From NCBI RefSeq assembly GCF_004403985.1, contig NZ_SOHL01000003.1, forward strand, positions 428,454 to 492,453: a stretch of DNA of 64,000 bases, in the 5' to 3' direction. The stretch is from Cryobacterium gelidum. GTDB lineage: Bacteria > Actinomycetota > Actinomycetes > Actinomycetales > Microbacteriaceae. A program made the position numbers and the translations under genes. Shown here piece by piece: positions 53,576 through 60,674 of this stretch. Each line of letters starts with the position of its first letter. The stretch's first letter is position 1. Below the pieces are notes generated by a model, which saw only the letters and a list, made by a program, of their open reading frames with translations, searched no databases and had not been told where the DNA came from.

Positions 53576-53591
53576 GTACAACTTTCTGTAC
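53576..53591. promoter_or_regulatory. Inverted repeat in the iolC 5' leader
   Basis: GTACA-ACTTTC-TGTAC, perfect 5-bp arms with a 6-bp spacer, ending 9 bp before the iolC start codon. On the mRNA it would place AGAAAG, the only ribosome-site candidate, in the loop. Confidence 0.4.
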
Positions 53592-53642
53592 TAGGAGTGG
53601 TCGGCTTGACGCCGTCCCTCCACAGTAGCGCCCTCTGCGCTT

Positions 53643-53656
53643 AATGTCATGACATA
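53643..53656. promoter_or_regulatory. Candidate inositol-regulon operator between iolC and the transporter
   Basis: AATGTC-AT-GACATA; the inner ATGTCATGACAT is a perfect 12-bp palindrome. It lies 76 bp upstream of iolC and 200 bp upstream of the divergent transporter gene, in an otherwise gene-free 289-bp gap. Confidence 0.6.
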
Positions 53657-53856
53657 TTTACAAGTTGTTTTCCTGAGCCGCGTTGAGCAGTGCATGATTC
53701 CTTCCGGCCACACGGTACGCCTGGGAATCTGACCACATTGACATGCCCATCGGGCCGCGCCTAGCCTGCAAATGGCTGTTCACCCCCATTGGGGGCGGCC
53801 AGCACCCAATTGCGCCAACGCGCGTACAAACCTGGCTCAAAGAAGAGAGATCGACC

Positions 53857-55287
53857 GTGACGGCTACCAACCTACAAACTCGCACAGAGAAGGGCCTGGC
53901 GCGTGTTGCCCAGTCTCTCGCCAACTGGACGCAGAAGTGGTTTCCGGATGCGTATATCTTCGCCCTGGTCGGTGTACTCCTCGTGGCCCTCGCCGCCCTG
54001 GCCAATGGCTCGAGCCCGCAGACCATTGTCGATTCATTCGGCAACGGCTTTTGGGACCTGACGGCGTTCACCCTGCAAATGGCTATGGTCGTCTTGACCG
54101 GGTACGTCGTGGCGACGTCCCGACCGGTAGCTCGGCTGATCGATACGCTTGCGGCTGTGCCCCAGTCAGCCGCAACGGCGGTGAGCTTTGTGGCGTTCCT
54201 GTCCATGTCCGTCTCTTTTGTCAATTGGGGCCTGAGCCTGGTCTTCGGCGGCCTGTTGGCGCGAGCCATCGCCCGCCGGACCGATCTCCGCGTGGACTAC
54301 CGAGCGCTCGGCGCCGCCGCGTTCATGGGCCTGGGAGCAGTGTGGGCGCTGGGCATGTCATCATCCGCCGCGCAACTTCAGGCCACGGCAACGTCCCTGC
54401 CGCCTGCGCTTTTGCAGGTCACGGGCGTACTCGACTTCGGCACGACGATTTTCACCTGGCAGTCGCTCACCATGTGCGCGATCATCATTGCCCTGACAGT
54501 ACTGATCGCGCATTTCTCCGCTCCGCGTGGCGAAGCCATTCGAACAGCCCAGGATCTTGGCGTGGACCTCAATGACCAGCCGGAGCCGGCAGCGCCACGC
54601 TCACGACCCGGCGAATGGCTCGAATACAGCCGCATCCTCCCCGTCCTGATCGCGCTCTTGACGTTGGGCTGGCTGGTCTCGCAGTTCCTAACGAATCCCG
54701 TCTTGTCGGTGGTCAGCAGCCTGAACGGGTACCTTCTGGTTTTCCTGATGCTCGGGCTCGTACTCCACGGAACACCGCGCAAGTTTCTGCAAGCTGTGTC
54801 CAAGGCCGTTCCTGCCACTGCCGGAATCCTGGTTCAGTTTCCGCTTTACGCGGCCATGGCTGCAATCCTGACCCGGGCAGTCGGAAATGGGGGCATGACC
54901 GTCTCGGAGCACCTGGCCGAATTCTTCACCAGCGTGGGCAGCGGTGGCGGCTTCACAGTGATCGTCGCGCTTTACACGGTCATTCTGGGAATCTTCGTGC
55001 CTTCGGGCGGTGGCAAATGGTTGGTGGAGGCACCGTATGTCATGCAATCGGCCACCGACGTTCAGATGAACCTGGGCTGGACGGTACAGGTCTACAACGT
55101 GGCCGAGGCATTGCCCAATCTCATCAACCCGTTCTTCATGCTGCCTCTGCTCGCCGTCCTTGGCCTCAAAGCACGAGATCTCGTGGGATTCACGTTCCTG
55201 CAGTTCATCTTCCACCTGCCGGTGGTATTGCTTCTGGTCTGGCTGCTCGGACGAACCTTCGAGTTCGTGGCACCGGTCATCCCCTAA
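53857..55287 (+). CDS. Short-chain fatty acid transporter (AtoE family)
   Basis: A 476-residue membrane protein with about 12 hydrophobic segments. GTG at 53857 preceded by AGAGAG. FPDAYIFALVGVLLVALAAL, MSVSFVNWGLSLVFGGLLARAIAR, HLAEFFTSVGSGGGFTVIVALYTVILGIFVPSGGGKWLVEAPYVM and VQVYNVAEALPNLINPFFMLPLL are characteristic of the AtoE short-chain fatty acid uptake family. It diverges from iolC; a link to inositol catabolism is not obvious, but acetoacetate or butyrate uptake would match the 3-hydroxybutyrate dehydrogenase at 5775-6584. Confidence 0.87.
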   Translation: MTATNLQTRTEKGLARVAQSLANWTQKWFPDAYIFALVGVLLVALAALANGSSPQTIVDSFGNGFWDLTAFTLQMAMVVLTGYVVATSRPVARLIDTLAAVPQSAATAVSFVAFLSMSVSFVNWGLSLVFGGLLARAIARRTDLRVDYRALGAAAFMGLGAVWALGMSSSAAQLQATATSLPPALLQVTGVLDFGTTIFTWQSLTMCAIIIALTVLIAHFSAPRGEAIRTAQDLGVDLNDQPEPAAPRSRPGEWLEYSRILPVLIALLTLGWLVSQFLTNPVLSVVSSLNGYLLVFLMLGLVLHGTPRKFLQAVSKAVPATAGILVQFPLYAAMAAILTRAVGNGGMTVSEHLAEFFTSVGSGGGFTVIVALYTVILGIFVPSGGGKWLVEAPYVMQSATDVQMNLGWTVQVYNVAEALPNLINPFFMLPLLAVLGLKARDLVGFTFLQFIFHLPVVLLLVWLLGRTFEFVAPVIP

Positions 55288-55359
55288 AGCGCGAAAGAGA
55301 CAAGCGAGGCGAATGTCTCATCGGCTCGACGTCGTCTGACTGGATTTAGGCAGAAAAAA

Positions 55360-55384
55360 CCCCCGGAACCAAGGGTTCCGGGGG
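55360..55384 (-). terminator. Rho-independent terminator of tRNA-fMet
   Basis: On the minus strand: CCCCCGGAACC, loop CTT, GGTTCCGGGGG, then TTTTTT (55359-55354). Perfect 11-bp stem 6 bp after the tRNA 3' end. Confidence 0.93.
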
Positions 55385-55390
55385 CAACTG

Positions 55391-55464
55391 TTGCGGGGGC
55401 AGGATTTGAACCTACGACCTCTGGGTTATGAGCCCAGCGAGCTACCGAACTGCTCCACCCCGCG
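55391..55464 (-). tRNA. tRNA-fMet (initiator, anticodon CAU)
   Basis: 74 nt without CCA. The 5' end CGCGGGG faces CCCCGCA, leaving the C1-A72 mismatch that marks the initiator; discriminator A73. The anticodon arm CTGGGCTCATAACCCAG has the three G-C pairs next to the loop that are typical of initiator tRNAs. T arm GTAGGTTCAAATCCTGC is standard. Confidence 0.95.
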
Positions 55465-55610
55465 ACGCCGACCGCTTTGTGGCGGTAATTCTTCGAAAAA
55501 AGCCTAGTCAGATCGCGGTTTCTCGATCCAGCTATTTTCGCTGATGGATGTAGTTTACCTCACTCTTCGTGACCGCTCGAGCCAGCTCGACCTCGTTTGG
55601 GACTCCACTC

Positions 55611-55652
55611 AGCTGTCGGTGCCGAGCTGTCGGTGCCGAGCTGTCGGTGCCG
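55611..55652. repeat. 14-bp tandem repeat, three perfect copies
   Basis: AGCTGTCGGTGCCG at 55611-55624, 55625-55638 and 55639-55652, followed by AGC. Not in a recognised gene; unit length is not a multiple of three. Confidence 0.93.
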
Positions 55653-55762
55653 AGCACGACAGCCCGGCCGCGCAGAATGCGATGTCGCAAGAGGCGGCGC
55701 CCGTGCGCGCCAGCGCTCGGAGAAAGCGTCCATCATGATCTCAGATCGCGCTATTCTCGCTC

Positions 55763-55811
55763 CCGACTAAGTGGGGCGTAGGCGAGCCCCGGAAGTACAG
55801 GTTTTAGTCGG
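55763..55811. repeat. Nested inverted repeat, possible structured RNA
   Basis: Outer arms CCGACTAA (55763-55770) and TTAGTCGG (55804-55811) enclose GGGGC (55773-55777) and GCCCC (55786-55790); a further small hairpin GTCG/CGAC follows at once. Only structure is visible; transcription is unknown. Confidence 0.5.
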
Positions 55812-56045
55812 TCGGAAGTTCGACATCTAGTTTCGATCGCGCGGCTCCTGCGCAGCCACGGTTGCCGAGTCGCGCGAACCGAACGACCGTGTGTGCACTT
55901 GCTGACGGATGAGTGCATTCGTTTCCGCACCTCGGATGGTGTGGCACAAACCGCAACCCTCGAAGTCGACAGCTGTCTCAGTTGGTTGTGACTTTGAAGG
56001 CAGGCGTTGCCAGCGAACCCGCCTGGCCTATGTATTCGACTGCAT

Positions 56046-57191
56046 TCAGTCGAGCTGCTCGATCAGCTCATCCACGGCGGCCGCGCACAGGCGCTCGTCG
56101 AGCACCATGAGCCCGGCTCCCCGGATTCCCGCATCGGGACCGCCCCGGGCTGGCACAATGTTGAGGTGCTGATTCGCTAGGGGAATCGATCGCCGGTACA
56201 CCACTTCGCGTATGCCCGCGATGATCTCCTGCACGTTGACACCCAACCGTCCACCAACGACGACGACAGATGGGTTCAGGACGCTCACGCACATAGCCGT
56301 GACCTCGCCGATGGCTCGCCCTGCCTCGCGCGCGGCGGCAATCGCTGTAAGGTCGCCCATTCTGATGCGATTGGTGACGTCACCGGGCTCAATGTCCACG
56401 GCGCCATCCCGACTTAGATACGCCGCTATCGCCGGGGCGCTGGCCGTCGCCTCGAGGTCACGGTCGTTAGCGGTACCGGGCACCTGCACATGTCCGATGT
56501 CGCCTGCGGAACCCCGGGAACCGCGCTGCAGCACTCCGCCCAAGATGATTCCCGCGCCGATTCCCGTGGACACCTTAATAAAGAGCAAGTCATCGACCGC
56601 GGGCCACTGGGTGGCTCGCTCGCCGAGGGCGAGCAGGTTTACATCGTTGTCGACCAGAACCGTGGCCATCAGGCGCCGACGCACAAAGGCGGGAATGTCG
56701 AAGCCGTCCCAGCCCGGCATAATCGGGGGACGGATGGGGCGGCCGGTCGAATGCTCTACGGGACCGGGCACTCCCACACCAATCCCCAACAGATCTCGCT
56801 GCTGACGACCGCTGGCGGCGAGTAGGCGCTCTGCCGTGTTGACGGCCCATGTGAGGATTTCAGTCGGGCCCTTGGCGATATCGATTACCCGGCTTTCCTG
56901 ACGGAGCACTTCACCGGAAAGGTCGAGAACGCCCACGGTGCCGTGGGTGGCGCCAAGGTCGATTCCGATACAGACCCTCGAGGCTTGATCAAACATCAAG
57001 CGCGCGGCGGGGCGGCCGCCGGACGCCGCCGCAGTGCCAGTCGGGGTCACCAAGCCGATCGCTGTGAGCGCAGCCAGTCTGTTCACCACGCTGGTTCTCG
57101 CTAAACCTGTCTCGTCGACAAGCTCGGATCGCGTGCGCGGCCGTCCGTCACGGAGCAGCTGAAAGAGATCGCCGGCACCGGATGAAAACAT
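56046..57191 (-). CDS. ROK-family regulator lacking the zinc cysteines
   Basis: A 381-residue protein: winged helix (LFQLLRDGRPRTRSELVDETGLARTSVVNRLAALTAIGLV, residues ~9-50) and a ROK sugar-kinase-like domain with CIGIDLGATHGTVGVLDLSG (phosphate 1), GIGVGVPGPVEHSTG, VLVDNDVNLLALGE and STGIGAGIILGG. The ROK zinc motif (GHxxxxx-CxCGxxGC) is reduced: GHVQVPG is followed directly by TANDRDLEATAS with no cysteine. It diverges from the second carbohydrate operon (gap 147 bp), which it probably controls. A TCGACTG/CAGTCGA hairpin straddles the stop. Confidence 0.88.
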   Translation of the reverse strand: MFSSGAGDLFQLLRDGRPRTRSELVDETGLARTSVVNRLAALTAIGLVTPTGTAAASGGRPAARLMFDQASRVCIGIDLGATHGTVGVLDLSGEVLRQESRVIDIAKGPTEILTWAVNTAERLLAASGRQQRDLLGIGVGVPGPVEHSTGRPIRPPIMPGWDGFDIPAFVRRRLMATVLVDNDVNLLALGERATQWPAVDDLLFIKVSTGIGAGIILGGVLQRGSRGSAGDIGHVQVPGTANDRDLEATASAPAIAAYLSRDGAVDIEPGDVTNRIRMGDLTAIAAAREAGRAIGEVTAMCVSVLNPSVVVVGGRLGVNVQEIIAGIREVVYRRSIPLANQHLNIVPARGGPDAGIRGAGLMVLDERLCAAAVDELIEQLD

Positions 57192-57271
57192 CTCTCGTAT
57201 CCCAAATCATGAAAGGCCAATGAGTAAAAAGAACATTACCGGACCGAATCCCGGCCTGAAAGATCTTTCTA

Positions 57272-57301
57272 TTGACACTGTAATGTCATAAGTGCTACTT
57301 T
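57272..57301 (+). promoter_or_regulatory. Promoter with overlapping inverted repeat for the second carbohydrate operon
   Basis: TTGACA (57272-57277) and TACTTT (57296-57301), 18-bp spacer. TGACA (57273-57277) and TGTCA (57284-57288) form an inverted repeat with a 6-bp spacer that overlaps the -35 box, a position suited to repression. The half-site resembles the inositol-regulon elements. Confidence 0.6.
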
Positions 57302-57338
57302 CAACCCAGCAAAGACAAAATACAAGGAGGTAGAAGTG

Positions 57339-58175
57339 ATGAAGTTCGCCTACGAGGCCAACGCATGGGGCGGTGTAGTGGGTACGCCCGGTGCAGTGAC
57401 TGACCTCGGATCGGGTTTCTATGTAACACCCAGAGACGTGCATCAGACCATCGAGGCGATCGCTGCCGCCGGCTATACCGGAATCGAGTTGTTCGACGGC
57501 AACCTCCTCCCCTTCGAAGAATCGATCGGCAGCTTCGTATCTGCCGTGCAGGCCAACGGCCTTGAGGTCGCTGGCGTCTACACCGGCGGACACTTCATCT
57601 ATTCCGACGCCCAGGAGGACGAACTCGCTCGTTTTGATCGGTCCATTCGGTTAGCCGCGTCGGCGGGTGCGCGCCACTACGTGATCGGCGGCGGAGCAGT
57701 GCGTTCCACCGGCCGTCGAGCACAGGACTACGAGACGGCCGGCGCCTTCCTCGACACCGTCGCCGAACGAGCACAGGCAGCTGGCCTCATTCCCAGTTAC
57801 CACCCGCACCTTGGGAGCATTGCCCAAGCGCCGGATCACATTGACGCCCTCTTCGCCGCCACCTCGATCGGTCTCTGTGCCGACGTCGCACACATCGCAG
57901 CAGGCGGTGGCGATCCCGTAGCTGTCATCCGAAAATACGCCGACCGTCTGGCATACGTACACCTGAAAGACCTCAATCACCAGACCAACGCTTTCCTTCC
58001 TCTCGGTGCTGGCGACCTGGATCTGAATGCCATCATCGCTGAGGTCGTCGACGCGGGCTATCACGACTGGATCACCGTCGAACTCGACGGATACGAGGGT
58101 GACGAAGATGAAGCCGCCAGAAGAAGTCTCACATTTCTGCAAAATGTAACGTTTACCGACCCAGCACGACCCTGA
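57339..58175 (+). CDS. Sugar isomerase/epimerase-like TIM barrel (AP endonuclease 2 fold)
   Basis: A 278-residue protein; AAGGAGG at 57324-57330 best fits the ATG at 57339, with a GTG at 57336 as alternative. MKFAYEANAWGG at the start, YTGIELFDGNLLPF, YHPHLGSIA, GLCADVAHIAAGGG, YVHLKDLNH and VELDGYEGDEDEAARRSLTFL show the metal-site Glu/Asp/His set of the IolI/xylose-isomerase-like barrel family. First gene of the operon. In levoglucosan-type pathways proteins of this family (LgdB) act on the 3-keto sugar; inosose isomerase is the alternative. Confidence 0.82.
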   Translation: MKFAYEANAWGGVVGTPGAVTDLGSGFYVTPRDVHQTIEAIAAAGYTGIELFDGNLLPFEESIGSFVSAVQANGLEVAGVYTGGHFIYSDAQEDELARFDRSIRLAASAGARHYVIGGGAVRSTGRRAQDYETAGAFLDTVAERAQAAGLIPSYHPHLGSIAQAPDHIDALFAATSIGLCADVAHIAAGGGDPVAVIRKYADRLAYVHLKDLNHQTNAFLPLGAGDLDLNAIIAEVVDAGYHDWITVELDGYEGDEDEAARRSLTFLQNVTFTDPARP

Positions 58176-58213
58176 ACACAATCACGATATTTCCGAGCAA
58201 AGGAGCATGGAGA

Positions 58214-59374
58214 ATGAAAGTTACGTCAACGCTTGTCGCTGTAGTGGCAGCCGCCGGTCTATTTGCACTGACGGGGTGTACCCCGTCAGCGCAATCCACC
58301 GCATCCGAGGTTGCACCCGAGGTCACCGCTCAGATAGATGCGGCCCTCGCGAACATCACCGGCAAAGTTTTTAGCACCGGTCCGAACGGCGAACAGCCCG
58401 CCGCCGTCGACACCACGACAGTGACCGACAAACAGGCGACCGAGATCGCGAGCATGGGTCTGACTGCCGCGATAGTGATGCACTACGGCGGAAACGACTG
58501 GGCGAACGCCCAAATCGCCGGCCTGAACGCTGAGTTCGACCGCCTCGGCATCGAAGTCATCGCAACCACGGACGCTAACTTCAACCCGGCCACACAAGTC
58601 GCCAACATCGAGACGGTTCTAGCTCAAAACCCCGACATCATCGTTTCAATTCCCACCGATCCTGTGGCAACGGCTAGCGCCTACCGCAAGGCCAGTGAAC
58701 AGGGCGTCAAACTCGTCTTTATGGACAATGTGCCCCAGGGCTTCGTTGCCGGTCAGGATTACGTCTCGATGGTGTCGGCCGACAACTACGGTAACGGGGT
58801 CACCTCGGCATATCTCCTCGCCCGCTCAATCGGTGGCAAAGGAACGATCGGTGTGATAAACCACGAAGCCGACTTCTTCGTCACACAGCAGCGATACGCG
58901 GGCTTCACGAAAACGATCGCCGACGAGTTCCCCGACATCGAAATCGTTCAGGAGCAGGGAATCGCCGGGCCTGACTTCGCCGGCGATGCCCAAGGCGTGG
59001 CCAACGCCATGCTCACCAAAAACCCCGACCTCGACGGTATCTGGGCTGTTTGGGACGTACCCGCGGAGGGCGTTATGGCCGCTGCCCGAGAGACCGGGCG
59101 CACCGATATCAAGATCGCCACCGAAGACCTCGGCACGAACGTCGCCATCGCGCTGGCCAAGAATCAGATGATCGTTGGCCTCGGAGCCCAGCTTCCCTAT
59201 GACCAGGGAACCGCCGAAGCCGACCTCGCCGCGCTCAGCATGCTCGGTCTTGAGGTTCCGGCATACGTCGCTCTAAGCTCGCTGCCCGTCGACCACAAGA
59301 ACGTGCTTGAGGCTTGGGAGACCGTATACCACTCGGCTCCACCCGCTGCCATCAAGGATGCTTACGTCGACTAA
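58214..59374 (+). CDS. Sugar ABC substrate-binding lipoprotein
   Basis: A 386-residue lipoprotein; ATG preceded by AAAGGAG. Signal peptide and lipobox LTGC give the modified cysteine at residue 22. The mature part is a type I periplasmic-binding fold: GLTAAIVMHYGGNDWANAQIAGLNAEFDRLGIEVI, PDIIVSIPTDPVATASAYRKASEQGVKLVFMDNVP and DGIWAVWDVPAEGVMAAARETGR. It is longer than the inositol-locus binding protein and not a close copy. A strong hairpin follows the gene. Confidence 0.9.
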   Translation: MKVTSTLVAVVAAAGLFALTGCTPSAQSTASEVAPEVTAQIDAALANITGKVFSTGPNGEQPAAVDTTTVTDKQATEIASMGLTAAIVMHYGGNDWANAQIAGLNAEFDRLGIEVIATTDANFNPATQVANIETVLAQNPDIIVSIPTDPVATASAYRKASEQGVKLVFMDNVPQGFVAGQDYVSMVSADNYGNGVTSAYLLARSIGGKGTIGVINHEADFFVTQQRYAGFTKTIADEFPDIEIVQEQGIAGPDFAGDAQGVANAMLTKNPDLDGIWAVWDVPAEGVMAAARETGRTDIKIATEDLGTNVAIALAKNQMIVGLGAQLPYDQGTAEADLAALSMLGLEVPAYVALSSLPVDHKNVLEAWETVYHSAPPAAIKDAYVD

Positions 59375-59388
59375 TAACCGATGAGCGA

Positions 59389-59422
59389 CTCGTGGGGCGG
59401 CCGGAAACGGTCGCCCCACGAG
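59389..59422 (+). terminator. Strong intra-operon hairpin with GAAA tetraloop
   Basis: CTCGTGGGGCG (59389-59399) pairs with CGCCCCACGAG (59412-59422), and the stem continues inward as GCCG/CGGT to a GAAA loop: 15 pairs in all. No T-run follows (it reads AGGACTATTG), so mRNA stabilisation or attenuation after the binding-protein gene is more likely than full termination. Confidence 0.75.
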
Positions 59423-59483
59423 GACTATTGAAAATCGATGATCCACAGAACTGTCGAGCCCCGGTGGCTCACGAAAGGTAGTC

Positions 59484-60674
59484 ATGCAAGAGATTAATAT
59501 CGCCATGATTGGTGGCGGATTCATGGGTAAAGCCCATTCCCTGGCCTACGCGGCGATGCCCATGTTCTTCTGGCCGTCTCCGGCGCGACCAATCAAGAAG
59601 ATCATCGTCGATGTGACCGACGATCTGGCGCGCACTGCCGCCGAGCGATACTCGTGGGACGGTTATTCGTCATCGTGGCGCGACGTCGTCAACGATCCCG
59701 GGATCGATGTCATCGATATCGCCACCCCGAATAACTTGCATGCCGAGATCGCAATCGCCGCGGCCGAGGCCGGCAAACACATCATTTGTGAAAAGCCTCT
59801 TGCCCCGACGGCCAGCGAAGCCCGCCGCATGTACGAGGCGGCCCAGAAGGCCGGCGTTGTAACAGCAGTTGCCTTCAACTACCGCCGCACCCCGGCTGTA
59901 GCGCTCGCTAAGAAGTACATCGACGAGGGCGCTATTGGCAGCATTCTGAACTTTCGCGGCACCTATTTGCAGGATTGGAGCGCCGATCCGAACTCGCCGC
60001 TCAGCTGGCGTTTCCAGAAAGACATCGCCGGTTCGGGTGCCGTGGGCGACATCGGCTCGCACGTGGTCGACCTGGCCCGCTATCTGGTCGGCGAGATTTC
60101 CGAAGTTACCTCGCTGGTCTCGAACTTTATCCCCGACCGTCCGCTGCAGTCCGGTGGTTTTGACGCACTCGGCGGTTCCTCCACGTCTGACGGCCCGCGT
60201 GGCGCGGTCGACGTCGACGACGAGGCGATGTCGTTGATCAAGTTCCGGAATGGCGCGGTCGGCTCCCTTGAGGCAACGCGCAACGCCTGGGGCCGCAACA
60301 ACTACATCACCTTCGAAATCCATGGCACGGAAGGCTCTATTTTCTTCAATTACGAGAACCGTGACGAACTCCAGGTAGCGTTCAAGAATGACCGCGCCGA
60401 TCGTCGAGGCTTTCGCACGGTATATACCGGCCCGAACACGCCGTATGGTGAGTCGCTCTGGCCTATCCCAGCGCTGGGTATCGGCTACAGCGAAACAAAG
60501 ATCATCGAAGCCCACGACTTCCTCAAGGCAGTCGCTGAAGGCGGAACTGTCGAACCCAACTTCGCCGACGGCTACCAAGCCGCGCTCGTCGACGACGCCA
60601 TACTTGAATCCGGCCGAACCGGTGAATGGGTGCGGGTTCCGGATGTGACCGACCCGAACGCCACCGATGACTGA
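59484..60674 (+). CDS. Gfo/Idh/MocA dehydrogenase, levoglucosan-dehydrogenase-like
   Basis: A 396-residue NAD(P)-dependent dehydrogenase. Rossmann motif MIGGGFMGKAHSLAYAAMP, lysine in CEKPLAPT, FNYRRTPAVALAKKYI, GTYLQDWSADPNSPLSWRFQ and catalytic Asp/His in DIGSHVVDLARYLVG. The AMPMFFWP loop and YLQDW segment match what I recall of bacterial levoglucosan dehydrogenase, which oxidises 1,6-anhydroglucose at C3; this identity is from memory and unverified. Alternatives are an inositol or other hexose 3-dehydrogenase. It overlaps the ATPase gene by 8 bp. Confidence 0.85.
   Translation: MQEINIAMIGGGFMGKAHSLAYAAMPMFFWPSPARPIKKIIVDVTDDLARTAAERYSWDGYSSSWRDVVNDPGIDVIDIATPNNLHAEIAIAAAEAGKHIICEKPLAPTASEARRMYEAAQKAGVVTAVAFNYRRTPAVALAKKYIDEGAIGSILNFRGTYLQDWSADPNSPLSWRFQKDIAGSGAVGDIGSHVVDLARYLVGEISEVTSLVSNFIPDRPLQSGGFDALGGSSTSDGPRGAVDVDDEAMSLIKFRNGAVGSLEATRNAWGRNNYITFEIHGTEGSIFFNYENRDELQVAFKNDRADRRGFRTVYTGPNTPYGESLWPIPALGIGYSETKIIEAHDFLKAVAEGGTVEPNFADGYQAALVDDAILESGRTGEWVRVPDVTDPNATDD

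Larger units (their letters stand above)
55465..56045. other. 581-bp stretch without a convincing gene
   Basis: Short open frames here lack ribosome sites and family motifs. The stretch contains a 14-bp triplicate (55611-55652), a nested inverted repeat (55763-55811) and part of a small hairpin around the ROK stop codon (56035-56052, TCGACTG/CAGTCGA). The upstream promoter of tRNA-fMet should be in the first ~60 bp. No tRNA remnant, IS end or coding relic could be recognised. Confidence 0.6.

Noticed and set aside
55544..55781. Small plus-strand open frames in the gap after tRNA-fMet
   Set aside because: They arise from the 14-bp repeat, lack ribosome sites and have no family resemblance.
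55391..56045. Integration of a mobile element at tRNA-fMet
   Set aside because: No duplicated tRNA 3' end, integrase or phage gene is visible, and the 3' end of the tRNA points away from the second operon.
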